Below, piece by piece: positions 1 to 24,116 of a stretch of 64,000 nt of DNA. The notes under the pieces were generated by a model. That model was not told the DNA's origin. It did no database searches and saw only the letters and a list, made by a program, of their open reading frames with translations. The translations under genes were made by a program, and so were the position numbers. This DNA comes from Agelaius tricolor (taxonomy: Eukaryota; Chordata; Aves; Passeriformes; Icteridae). The stretch covers positions 27,246,744 through 27,310,743 of the forward strand of contig JALJCS010000004.1 of the NCBI GenBank assembly GCA_023055355.1, read 5' to 3'. Each line of letters begins with the position of its first letter. Position 1 is the first letter of the stretch.

Positions 1-11410
<11,410 letters not shown>

Positions 11411-11576
11411 CCTAACAGCAGTGGTCAAGTAGTAGGGAAAGTGCCTGGCCATTTTACTCCAGTTTTGGCACCCTCTCCCCATCACAGTGCGGTGCGACCT
11501 GTGACCCTGACCATGACAGATACTAAACCCATCACTACATCCACTGAAGGTGAGGCATCTTCACCTACAGCAACCA
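11411..11576 (+). CDS. NFIB: NFIB coding exon B ([20 protein letters not shown])
   Basis: The exon is 166 nt: 55 codons plus one base (A) that completes a Thr codon with CC of exon C. It starts directly after tgttttgtag with Pro-Asn-Ser-Ser-Gly and continues through [20 protein letters not shown] to [13 protein letters not shown]. The region is rich in Ser, Thr and Pro, and includes the [10 protein letters not shown] segment that aligns with the TKPPTTSTEG segment of NFIA, supporting NFI family membership independently. The donor ACCA|GTAAGT is consensus on the intron side. The exon extends the activation domain and is skipped in the short SWYLG isoform. Read-through would add about 17 codons before a stop at 11624-11626. 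An antisense open frame at 11261-11485 overlaps it and is not believed. Confidence 0.97.
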
Positions 11577-12250
11577 GTAAGTATTTCTTTAGGAAACAAA
11601 AAATGTCCATCAAAGATTTGAAATAATTTCAAATTGAGGCCAGAAAAAGGCGCCTTTTCCTACTATTTGACCAAGTGAGCGCTCATCATTTTACATGGAG
11701 AGCAAACATGGTCTGACTGCAAAGCTTTTCCTCTCAAAATTTCAACCAATGGATAATGTTTCACAAACCAAAGTTTGTGACATGACAAGCAAAATGAAAA
11801 TGAAAAGCCTGCATATTTGACCACTATTCAAGGAAAAGAAAATGTGTTTTTTCATCTGAGGTGGACATTGTTAAGACATTGAGAAGCACACCCAGACAGT
11901 AAGGTTTTACAATGACCCACAGATGGAATTCCAAACAGGGACTGGATAATTTGCTCCTCAATGAACTTTCCTACAGAAATCAAACCTTGTTAAAACACAT
12001 ACTGAATCGGAGCTATGATAATTGCATGTTAATATAGGTTGTGTCATTTTTAGCAAAAACAACTGTTGTGGCAAAAGAAAATTTTCATTCCTTGTAATTT
12101 CTACAAGGGATGGTAGATCCACTGTATGTGCTTGTTGTTTTTTAAAATAGAAAGTAAAAAACTCTAACTTCAATGTTTTAATCTCTTTACTACATATAGG
12201 ATCATGTTATTTGTCCTATTATCTTCAATGGAATTGCAGAAATACAGGCA

Positions 12251-12275
12251 AATATCTAATTTCAAATTAGATATT
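12251..12275. repeat. Perfect 12-bp inverted repeat with 1-nt loop
   Basis: AATATCTAATTT at 12251-12262 is the exact reverse complement of 12264-12275, with a single C between the arms. Degenerate continuations (ATATTAGAT, AAATATC) follow immediately. This is likely AT-rich expansion within an intron and has no known function. Confidence 0.9.
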
Positions 12276-12762
12276 AGATATTAGATCAAATATCAAATTT
12301 CTAATTTCTTTCCTTCAGAATATTCATAATAAGTGGTGCAGAATGCTGCTTTTTAACTGAATTTCTGTTCTGAATTTCTGTTGTCCTTGAACTTTTATTT
12401 GGATTTGAGATAGCCGTGTTACCAGCATTTAACAGAGTAGTGAAGATTTTTAGGAGACAGTTCCAGATTCTTGGAAAAAAATCTTAACAGTCTTTAAAAG
12501 TATTAGTCTCTTTAGGATTTGTAACATTTAAATTACTTGTTCTAGACCTATTTAATATTTGAACTTCAAATACACTCCCTAACTATTGGTCTGCCATTAA
12601 TGGAGACCATAAACTATCCTTTTCAGGTGTTATACCTCTTTAAAACTTTTCATTAGCATCTGAGGAAGACGTGAGACTCAAAGGCATAAGATGTAAAAGA
12701 GAAAACTGTTTTAAGCATTTATCAAAAAAAGATAGTAACTTTTGGAGAATATACTGCTGAAG

Positions 12763-12767
<5 letters not shown>

Positions 12768-12795
<28 letters not shown>
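12768..12795. repeat. (TA)n dinucleotide microsatellite
   Basis: An uninterrupted alternating A/T run of 28 bp lies in the B-C intron. It is probably length-polymorphic. Confidence 0.95.
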
Positions 12796-15101
12796 GGAAG
12801 TATTTTATTTACTCTTTCAGTATACTAGTTTTGTTAAGAGGTCTTAAGTATAATAGTTTTGCTAGGGGTATGTCTGTAGCTTCACTGGTGATTTGTGGTA
12901 CAGATTTTGGACCTTTTAAGAAAAGTTAATTTTAGCAGCAAAATAGAAGCTGTTGCTCTAAACATTTGCACCAGAACAGAAAACTGAGAAAACGAAATTC
13001 TTTTACAGTTTCAAGTATTTGTGGTTTCATTCTACTTTGACATGATTGTACTTGGCCTACATATCTCTCTTAGATGAGGACAGGGTTTCTGATAAAAGTG
13101 GCAAAAAGAACACAGTAAATGCCAGAACTCTTTAGGGATGTTTTCTGGTTATATGACCTTAATCACCATTATAGGAAAGCGTACCTAATCTGTACATTGT
13201 TCTACTACCAAGTGAACTATTTAGATCATATTTTCCAATCAAATAAGCACCCAGTTTCTTGTGCAACTCATGGGAACCTGAGTAGCTGATTCCCGCGGAA
13301 CCTTTAGAACACCTTGGCTTAGATACATAAAATAAGGCTTTCTCCATGCTTCCATATTAGTTTACAAGTAAATTCTTACCACTACAGCACATAAATAATA
13401 ATAGGAAAAATCCCTATGTGCAAGTTTTTTTTCAATGTGGCTGTACTGCCTACAAGATAGGTATAGCACCTCACCTGCTCAGGTGTGTTATGATTCTCAG
13501 AAAACTATCTCCTTGATTTAGGCTTTTGACACTGGGTTGAAAATTGTAAGAGCATAAAAAAATGAAGAAATATAGCTTGTTTATGAAGAAAATAGCAATA
13601 AAAATGAGGGATTGTGTCCTTTTGATATATAAATTATATATGAATGCATATAAACTGTATAATCAGTCAAACTGTATTATCAGTCATAATAGGTCCACCG
13701 CACAGATTACTGATGTTAACCTAATGGGAAAATCAACACTTAGCATGATTTATACATTGTTTTACTTTTATTTGCAGTAATTGACTGTTTGATTGGTCCA
13801 AAATACATATATTTATATATTTATATAACTTGGACAAAAAATTATCATTATTATTCAGTGTGATGGAAATAAATTGACAAATGATTTGCACTGCTTTTCA
13901 TTCTGAAGTGCAATAGCAGAATTTTTATTAATGAGAAAGAACATCATGCTTTACAAATAATATTTGTGGAACCCTGTGGCCTCCATTGTAATTTCCTTCT
14001 AATAATTGGTTAATTCTTATTATAGTTTTTCAGTAAAGCTTATTTATTGTATATAGAATTTTTAATTTCTTAAAAAATGAATACATTTTCTTGTTTTTTT
14101 TCCCATGTGAACTTAATATTAGCAGGCCAGTTTAGTAAGTACTCTCATCTAGCTTCTCACTGGCATGCTTGTATATGTCTGTCCAGTTTTAGTAGTTTTG
14201 CTACCAAGTCTTTGCTAGTTTTCCAGCAAATTTCCAGGCTCTGATGCTACAGATTGCAGTGTGGACGTCTCCACACTGGTAAGTTGAGTAAGACCAGCTA
14301 ACTAATTTGATAATGACTTTTAGGAATTACTGGGAGAGACCAGAGAGGAATTTGTCCTACAGGTGGGGGATCCATTCCCTGTAGCTAATCCTAGCTCCAC
14401 TTGACATTCCCTTTCTCCTCAGAAATGGATTTCTTCAATCTTCTGAAGCAGGTAGAGAGAGAATTGTTTTAGTCACTCCCCTCAGAAAATATTGTTTTCT
14501 GATGTATGGTGGAGTTGAATGTTTTCTGTTATATTGCACAGTAAGAATTAGCTCCCTTCTTAGGAAAATATAAATCAGATTATATCCCATTACTGCAAAA
14601 ATTCATTTAATGCCACATAAGCAAACCAAACTTTTTGTTCTAATTTATGTTTTACTTTTACAGTGGTTTGGTACTTTCTTGTTAAAAACAGGGCCTTTAC
14701 AGAAATAAAAATACCATGATCGGGAATATTTTCTGTCAGCATTGCAATTTCAGTGACTTCACTGTTGCTTTAGATTGGTATAATAGAAATTAAAAGTGTG
14801 ATTAGTTCAAATAAATAAATTAGGAAATAAGTTGAAAAAAAATTAATCAAAGGAACTACTATTGTCAAGAGACATCATTGTGATTTACACATGCAGCTTC
14901 CATTGAAGTTTATAGGAATTTACACATGCCTTTCCAAATTTGGTCTAATATTTCTTTTGCTTTCTCTTAAAGAAAAGCCAAAGACACTTCCTATATATTG
15001 CAAAATCATAACTCTGGATCTCTCATATTTGTACTGTACCTGCACGAGGTAATAGATATGATAGGTTGGTATTTTTATCAATATGTTTTGTTCTTCCTTA
15101 A

Positions 15102-15218
<117 letters not shown>

Positions 15219-17437
15219 TAGAGAAGCTTTTGTGGTATTACCTTCCTATGTGCTGCCACGGGTATCTTGGATTAGACTGAAATCTTGAGGTTTTCAGCAT
15301 TTGTCATGTGAAAATGATGTTTGTTCAAAACAAATTGAATGCTTTAAGAAATATCAGTTCAGCCTATTCTTTCTTTCTTAGATTGGTCCCATCTTAAGGA
15401 ACTCCTGATATGTTTCTTTCAATATTTTATTTTTCAGGTGTTCATACATTTAATCTTTAATAGGATTTTAGGAAGTAGAATGAGGTGTTTAAGAAACAAA
15501 TACTAATTTCAAAATCAGTTTATAAAAATAAGCAAAACTTTCAAAGCAAAAAATACAGTTTATTATTTTCAAGTTTTGTTTCCATTTCCTCCAGATGTTT
15601 AACACATTTCTTCATTTTACTTTTAGAAGATCAGTTGTAAAACCAAATTCTCAAGGCAGCGCATTATCATTTCTAGCGTAATAGGTTTAAATTGGTCTGC
15701 TGATTTCAAATGTGACAAAACCACATTTTTATTCTAGTTTCTTACATCATTTATATTTCAAGTAGCATTTTAAATTTCACATCTCATTAATGCTGCAAAT
15801 TTAATGCAAATGAAGTGTTTACCCAAACTGTGAAAATATAGAGCTGAGGTTAATGATGGCATACAAATAAATTAGCTGCAGTCAGTAGCAAGGCCATGCA
15901 CATACAGAAATGGTACATTTCAAAAATAAATTCAGACCCTTTAGTATTTTAATGTACTTTATGATGTGTGTTTGTGTTCCTCTTAGATGTTAACAGTATA
16001 GGACTTTGAAGTTCACAGCAATAGAAATGTTACAAGGAGAAAAGCTGAATGTGGCAATAAGAAGAGGGTGTTAAGTAGGCTTGGTATTTGTCATACTGTA
16101 TTTTTTTCTCAGACTTGTGTTACTGTCAGCAGTTTATATGCATTTCTGTTTCATTTTTCAGTAAAACCTACCTGTTCTACATTGTTAAGATATAGCTGAC
16201 CCTTGCTTCAGCTGAAACTCCCTATCCATACCCACTCACAGGGCAAGGAGGCAGTATGTCCATTTTAAAGGTCACCACATGCAGAGTTCAGAGAAAATCA
16301 TAAAGATGATAATTTATTCAAAATAGCTGATGCGTTGCCAACTATTTTTTTAAATAGTAAGACTTAAATTCAAACATCTATACACTTTATTATGAAACTA
16401 TGTAGTGACTATTAGTGGCTCTTCTAGCCATTAATTTCTCAAAAACTTTTCTGCCATATTGTTTTGTTAGATTTTTTTTAACCTCCCAAAGATTTTTTAT
16501 TATGAAATATGTTGTAATTACTATGAAATAGTTTTTTTCAAGATACACAACATATGACTATTGTTTTTTAAAGCACACACAACACCTCTCTTTTTTATGC
16601 AGAGTGAATGTAATTTGTAGAGTTCTTGTGAAGTTTTATACAGTGTTCTTTGAAATATCTCTGTCATCCTGTTAATTTAGGGATGTGTAATATGTTTTTT
16701 TCCCCTTTGTAGTTCTGGACACAATTCTTTCTGCAGGCTGCTCCTGATTAGGCCAACTCCTCGTTCCAAGCTCATTGAAAGACTTAACTTCTCATCACAT
16801 GCCAGAAAAAGTAGTAGAAGCATTTTTAATTTTGTCCTGGCTGAACTTGACATATATATTGCTGATGTTTGGCATCTTCTATTTATTTTTGTCTTTGTGT
16901 AGATCAAAATAGATTTCAAAATTTCAGCAGTGTCCTTGGAACATCAAAGTGAGGGGGATCTCATAGGTCTTTGGTACTGACATGTGTTGTGTCTGATACT
17001 CCCTTCCATGGAAAACATGTGGCCAAATGGCTTAAAGGGAATGGGAAACTAAGCTAAATCTCATATTCACTTCAGAAGCAGAAAAATTATTTAATACTAC
17101 TGTGTTAAACCAATGTTCCCCTTTTTAAAGTGTATTGATTCATGGTCTCATTATATTAATCCAAGAGCATCAATTGGTGACCAATGAGCCATGTAATATA
17201 TTTAAAAATATCAGTGTTTTATTGTCTTTGTGCTTAACTCACTATTCTCTTCTAACATATGCAATGGACATGTCTCTGTTTGCCTGAGTGTGTTTGTGTG
17301 TATGAATGCCTACAGATGCGTAGAAAATTAAGGACTAGTATGCCCAGCTGAAACTATCTGAAAGAACAGAATACTTGAAGTTTTTCAGATGGATAAATAT
17401 GGATATCTAAGTATTTATAGGCATGTTTCTAATGAAT

Positions 17438-17475
17438 TAGTTACCTTCACTAGTTACCTTCATTAGTTACCTTCA
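17438..17475. repeat. 13-bp period tandem repeat, three copies of TAGTTACCTTCA
   Basis: TAGTTACCTTCA occurs at 17438, 17451 and 17464 with a variable spacer base. It is a small recent tandem duplication. Confidence 0.9.
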
Positions 17476-19182
17476 TCTCCAATTCTAGAGATGACACATG
17501 TGTCTGTGTGTGTGTAGAAAGTAACGTAGAGCATTGAGATTGTCTAAACAACTTCAATAGAGCAAAGGTTATCCTTTGGTAAGGCACAAATGGGATTGAT
17601 TTACTATGTCCTTTCATTACTTTACAACAATTCAAAAGAGACCAGTCTTCTTGTGGCATATTTTAAATGCATTTGCTTTAAAGCAACCCATGATGAATGA
17701 AAAGAAAAATCAAGGGGTACGTGAAATAAGGTGATTAATCATTTTGTATTAGTGGAGAGAAATTTTCAATTAGAAAGCCATTGGTTTTAGTTCCAGAGAA
17801 ATCTTTTAAACATTCCTCCCTGTAATGCACAGTGACCCCTCAAGAATAAATATTGTCACTAGTACCTTTTTTACTTCATTGGAGGAGTCTTTATGAAGAT
17901 TTATTTTCTCTGGTTATGAGGAATATTAGCAAGTACCCACGAGTAGGTTTTTTTGCTGTTAAAAAGAGCCATTATGTAGCCCATTTAAGTTACAGTAACC
18001 ACAATGAATTAGAAAGTTACACGTGTATTTTGTAACACACACTCACACGGAGTCCGGACAAAGTGATAGCTTCCTAGAAGTTCCAGTAAAACATGTACAG
18101 CAAAGCAACCCTAAATACTCACATTTAGATAGGAAGCACTGAAAAAAACTTTGAAAGACAATACCTAATAGGGCCTGTGAGAGAATTTTTTGGCTTTTAC
18201 TGATGTGGATACTGTAAAATTGTGATGTTATATGCATTACTTAGCCTGTAACATTGATATTTAGAAAGACTAGATTGTAATGGGGAATGATAACTATGCA
18301 GTCCACTTTCTGATACACTAGCTGGTGGATCTCCCCATTACTTGCCTTGAAATGCCATCTATTTCTATGCTGTGGCATAAATAGTTACAAAAAATAACAT
18401 CTTGCTTCAGAGGAATTTGGAGAATCATATATATCTTTGCACTTACTTGTAAAAAAATTCATATCATACCTCCTCTGTCTATTAGAAATTAGTGATGACC
18501 ACTTGTTTTTTCTTTTTTTGATTCAGTATCAGCTTCTGAGACTTGTTAAGTGTTGATAACATAACTGCAGGAAGAACACCACGGGAGAGGGCAAGGGACA
18601 TGATAAGAGCTAGTACCTGCATGAGAAAATTTTTCTTGATTTTATTGTTGGTCATTGGTGGAAGTATTTTCTGAAGCCAAATCTAATGCTCACTGTTATT
18701 TATCTCTGCTGAGAGACATCCTAGCTAAATTAAATAAAATAAAAGAGAGGTGGGTAATCTTTGCAGTTATATGGGTGCACCTTCATGCTCCTCCTCCCTA
18801 TTAATTTGCATTTATTGAAGATTTCTAAGCCTAGACTAGAGGAAAAAAACAACAAACAAACAAACTGAGGAAAGTCAGTCAAATTCTGCCCTCTGTAAGT
18901 GGACACAACTCCTTGCCAGATTCTAGTTGTGCCTGCATTCCTTTGTCTAAGTAACTTTAATGGCCAGATCATTAGTTCAGTAACAAAGTCCTAATGATCA
19001 GGATCCTCACAGTTATGTGATGACATTTAGCCTCCTTGTGTCATGGTTCTCCAACTTCATGGATTTATTATGGTATTGAAATGACAAACACTTAGAGTCA
19101 GGTAATGTTGTTTCTGGCAATAATGCTAGAAGGTTGCCAGAAATACTAGTAATATACTTTCCCTGTGTAAATAGTTTAAAAA

Positions 19183-19315
19183 GATGGATGGATGGATGGA
19201 TGGATGGATGGATGGATGGATGGATGGATGGATGGATGGATGGATGAATGGATGGATGGATGAATGGATGAATGGATGGATGGATGGATGAATGGATGGA
19301 TAGATGGATGGATAG
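19183..19315. repeat. (GGAT)n tetranucleotide microsatellite
   Basis: About 133 bp of GATG/GGAT units carry a few GAAT and GATA variants, mainly in the 3' half. All antisense open frames over this stretch are repeat translation, so they are not genes. The locus is very likely polymorphic. Confidence 0.97.
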
Positions 19316-22300
19316 ACACTTGTATTTATTGCAAGTGCAGATGAATAATACCACAAAAAAATAAGGTTTCTGTTGGAATGAATGAAATAACTGCAAGGTT
19401 TTTGTTCTTGACCATTTAATTTTAGTGCACCTCTGGCCTTGTATGGATGATTCTATTTTTAATTCGAAAACATAAATAAATGGAATAGCTATTAAGGTTG
19501 TTAACAATAATCTCGAAAACTTTCACTGTGTTAACTAATGCTGTCCCAATTGCTGAGGAGTTAATGAACTCTTCCAATTTTGGCACTGATAAACTCAGTG
19601 TCATGGTTTTCACTAAAGCTTGCACTTTCTGGGTATGATGCTATGTTGCATTCATGATTTTCACACAGATTTTACAATTATGAGTGAGACCTTTTCAATA
19701 TACAAAGCAATAAGGTCTCCAAAATGATCAGAAAACTGTAGGTAGCTTTTTATTTCCCACAAATGCCTTCCCTGTCTCTTCAGTAGAAATTTCTTCTTAC
19801 CAGATGCATCCTTTAGTTACTGAGCTGCACAGTTCAAAATGTAGTTCTCTTCATACTATATTAATCATGGAAATTTTGAGCTAAAATGTCCACTGAACAC
19901 AGAGTATTTGTTTACAAAATGTTTTGAGTGGATGTTACTTTTGCATTCAGCAGCAGGCTGAAAGAAGAACACAGGCGGACTCCTAAAGAGAACTTGTCAG
20001 TAAAGTCAGGAAACAGGTTATCAACACTTAGCCTGTTCTTATTGTGTCCCTTATCATAATTGACAGTTTGACGTAAAACTGGGTCACATGATTGCCAGGG
20101 AGGTATGTAAATGGCTAAGAGGTCACCTTTCACATAAGCTTGCTGGAAAGGAAACACATTTAAAGGAAGTTTCAGTCAGAACAATGACAATATGCAAATG
20201 TTAAGTTTTATGGTCTCTTCTCAACTAACAGAAGCTATAGCAGTCTCCTATTACACTTTCCAAATTACAATTCTTCTTTCACTAGCTATCACAGAAACTT
20301 GAAATGGATGTTAGTCTTAGCCATCCTTTACATACAAGGCTACAAAATCTGCTTAAATACTAACCCCTAAAAATCATTCATACTGTGATTAAAGATTGAG
20401 CTGTTGGGCTGTGGGTTTTTAATGTATGTGTGATTTGCATACTTAAAACACTGCAGGATGGTTGTGCTTGCAAGGTGCTGTTTAAACTGTGAAGACAGCT
20501 ATAGTAAAATCTAGCACTTGGGTAGAACTTCACATCAGTATGTCTCACAGCTCTGGAAAGTGTAAAACAAAATCAATTTCCTGGCATTCTACAGAAGAGA
20601 AGCATTCAGTCTTCTTTGATTGTCTCCAGGCCTGTGTCCACTTCCAAGCTGGTATTCCCTTCCTGTAAAATGTCTGAGGTGAATGAGGGAGTTGCACTGC
20701 CTCCCAGGAGAGATGCATGCAGTGCTTTGTGCTCTCAGCTGCTTCATGAGTGCAGCACTGGGGGTGTATCATAGGAATAAGGGCAGAGCCTAGGATCCAG
20801 GACTAGGAAGATGCCTGGACTACCTGTGAGGATTCCTCATCTTCTGCAAGGCTGGGCATCCATTTCCGCTCCATAATATAGACTCATCCTCTTTCTCTTG
20901 TAGTTAAATAAGAGATAAATAAGAAAATCACTGATAATGTTTTGAGGATGGAAGATGTTATGGTAGTGAGGTTTTTGTGGCTTGCTTTGCTAAAAATCCA
21001 CAGAACTGTGGACTGAAGGTCAAGTCTGTTCAGCAGCCTTCTAGGGAAGACTTTTCACCATGTCACATGTCAAGTCAGGTAATTTATTTTTCATTCATAA
21101 CATACATTTGAGAAAATTCGTAATGTTTTCAGCAGTTATTAGATATCTCCTGGGGACCATTTCTTATGACTCTCTACTGAGGAATGTAAGTTTTCTCAAT
21201 TAGTTTCCTGCCTCTCCTCTTCACATATCTTGCAGAGAAATACTTTTAGGGTGGCTTATAGTGGGTAAGAATGATTTTGCCTTCTCCACTCCAGCTAACA
21301 CTGTAGCATGGTTTTAGAGGTACCTAAGTTACTCCGAGGAGAACTACACAGAAAGCTTTCAGTATTACTCCAGATGATATATAGCACTTGAAATACTGTA
21401 GTAAAGTGCCTTATGTCCTTCCAAAGCTTGGTATTCATGTCATGTCTATGCACCCAAGCTTTTTCTTTTGGGCTACGTGGACATCCTCCCAGGGCAGCCT
21501 CCCACTGCTGCTGAGATCAGACTTTTTCCATCAAAAGGAGTCCAGAGTTACGGAATTCTATTAAATTCTAAAGTATTTTTACCCAGAAGCCACTCAACAT
21601 ATGCAAAGGATGCAGATGCAGACTTTGGAAGCGGTATTTCTAAATCTTAGACATGCAGACATCTTTCAATAGGGGTGACTTGGGAGAGGAAGTTTTACAT
21701 GAGGGAGAGTTTAAAAAAATAAAAATTCCGGGCAGGTTAATTTTTAAAGACAATGGGGCATCTATGTGAGCCAGCTGAGGAATGTGGAACAGCAGTTTTT
21801 TACATTGGAAGGTGTATTTCAGTACAACTAATGCAGCCCTGGGCTTGTCACAGAGCCAGCTGTCATGCAAACCTGCACCTCTCCACGGTGTTTGTACTGC
21901 AAGCATGGTGCAGTGAACACAGTACTAACTGTGAGTCTCATGGAGCATGAACCTTCTTATAAATGTGCACGTACATGCTTACAGATTAGGTATGAAATGC
22001 ACATGTTGCATTATTTTCTTTGCAGTGTTTGGCTGTATGTGGTTCGAGGTACATGTGACTGTATATAATAAGCAGCATGCCATTACTAACATTTATGAAA
22101 TATGTTTCAAAAACTTTGTGGTGCTTTCTTAATGATAAATTTAACACATAAACTGTATGTGTGGAAGGTTTTCACACAGACTGTGGGAAGAATACAGTGA
22201 AATAGTGCAGAAGCTAATTTACTAAAATGCAATATATCAGTCTCTTGCTCTTTTCCCCAAATGGCAAATGCAATTAAGTTCTATATAACAAGCTAAGTGC

Positions 22301-23953
22301 TTGCCAGATTTTTGAGTTATAACTAAGTGAATATAATAATTTGGTAATGCTAAGTTTGTGATTTTAGTATATTTTTAATGGTTCTAATCCGCCACAGGTT
22401 GTTTATGCATAGATTTTATATTTTGTGAAGAAGTAAAAGAGGGGGATGGGTGGGAGGGTTTAACCTTTCAGTCTTTTGTTTCAGCTGCAAGTGAGTTTTT
22501 ATAGCTAAGTTAAGAAGCTCTAAAATATGCATTTGTAGTGAAGATGATGACATCCTTAAGGATAATAGCAGAAATATGTCTACTGTACATTGAATAACTG
22601 GGCTGACATATTTTGTTTTCATTATTAAAATCAAGTTCAGGATCCCATTTTGTATAGTGACTAAATCAAATGTTTACTTACCCATTTCTTTAAACATGTT
22701 TAATATATTATTCACAGTTACCTCTAGCAAACTTTTAAACTGCATGTTTCCTTTTCTGGTTAATTTCATGTGGTTTAGTCATGCTTTTAATGGCCTTTAG
22801 AAGGTCCCTTGGAGTTCTTTAGATAACAAACAAGAAACAATCCCTATGAAAACATCAAAGACTAACATTTCCATTTCTCAGACCTTAACAGCAGGAAGCT
22901 TATTAGTCTAACAGCCAGACAGGGTCAGGTTTGCAATATTGTCTTGTCCTCAGCATTTGTATTTTCCAGGAAAAGACTGCAATAAATTGTGCTCCTGTGA
23001 AAACAGTTTATTGTAGTTTGTTTGCTGTAGCCTGTGCTATCTCAAGAATGTGAACATGGACAGAGAAAACTAAAATGCATTGAATGCAATTAAACTTGGC
23101 AAGATTATCTTCAGAGTGTCTAATAATATATTATAGTACAGCAATTTATATAAACATGACTATACAGAGAATAAAACATATATTTTCTTCAGAAACCAGA
23201 TAAGTTCACTTTCTTAAGCTTAAAAATAAGCAGCATATATTTTCAATAAATCTGCTAACACTATTGGGCAGCTGTTAAATAAACAGAGCTGCTGAGGGTT
23301 GCTTGAACAGTCTGTGAAGGCAGAACTGATGATTTGAGGATCTGGGAAGAATTTGTTTCAGCTAATATTTAGTACATTTGTCTTTATATTAAAATGCAAT
23401 AAAGTATTTTAAATTCTACTTTTCTGAGTCTGAACACGATTAGATTATTTTGTCACCTCTTGCTAAGTGATACCACTTTCAGTAACACTTGATTAATAAA
23501 CTTCAGTTACAAAATATCTTTACTCTTCTTAAATGGTTAGATAACAACATAGAATTTGTTTAATTTTGGCAAATTTTCTATAAATTGCATGTCTTCTATA
23601 TTTACCAAAAGCATGCTAGAAGATATTGATTATATTTTACCATACTAAATACACATTATATAGAGCACTGCTTAAAAAGACAGCATAATTATTTCCTTTC
23701 TTAAAGTATCTCACTATTGATTATTAACATTTCCTTTTATTCCAGCTCAGTTTGTAATCTAATAATGGCTAATTGTTATGTGCTACACACAAGTTACTCT
23801 TTTATGCTTTATTAATAGAGGATCATATTAAAGTGGCATTATATTAAACAAGTCTATAGGCATTTATCTCTCAAAATAAGTTATTTTTCTTTGTTTTGTT
23901 TTTTAAAGTTACTTATTGGGAAAGTAAGACTTTTGCCATGTACAGTACTAGTT

Positions 23954-23959
23954 TGCATG
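23954..23959 (+). promoter_or_regulatory. UGCAUG (Rbfox-type) splicing element upstream of exon D
   Basis: TGCATG lies 68 nt before the exon D acceptor. Rbfox proteins bind UGCAUG in introns and, when bound upstream of a cassette exon, usually favour skipping. Exon D has weak splice sites, so control by this element is plausible. It is inferred from motif and position only. Confidence 0.4.
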
Positions 23960-24027
23960 TATTCATTTAAGTACTAAAAACTGTAGTATGCTCGATCCAT
24001 ATCTGACTGCTAGGTTTCAATTGACAG

Positions 24028-24116
24028 CTGAGAATTTGTGACTGGACCATGAATCAAAACGGCAGGCATTTATACCCCAGTGCCAGTGAGGATACATTGG
24101 GAATTACTTGGCAAAG
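24028..24116 (+). CDS. NFIB: NFIB cassette coding exon D (LRICDWTMNQNGRHLYP), frame-switching
   Basis: The exon is 89 nt: 29 codons, LRICDWTMNQNGRHLYP then SASEDTLGITWQ, plus two bases (AG) completed by the T of exon E to give Ser. It is the only exon here that ends in phase 2, so including it moves exon E into a different frame and replaces SWYLG with a 42-residue tail. The sequence matches the long C-terminal isoform of NFIB as I recall it, with Ala at PSASED where human has Thr. The acceptor (tttcaattgacag) has a poor pyrimidine tract, and a second AG lies 14 nt upstream. The donor AAG|GTAACA has C at +5. These weak signals suit an alternatively used exon. The family function of this tail is not known to me. 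Confidence 0.95.

Noticed and set aside
19013..19507. 164-codon antisense open frame
   Set aside because: Its core is Ile-His-Pro-Ser repetition from the GGAT microsatellite, so there is no protein-coding evidence.
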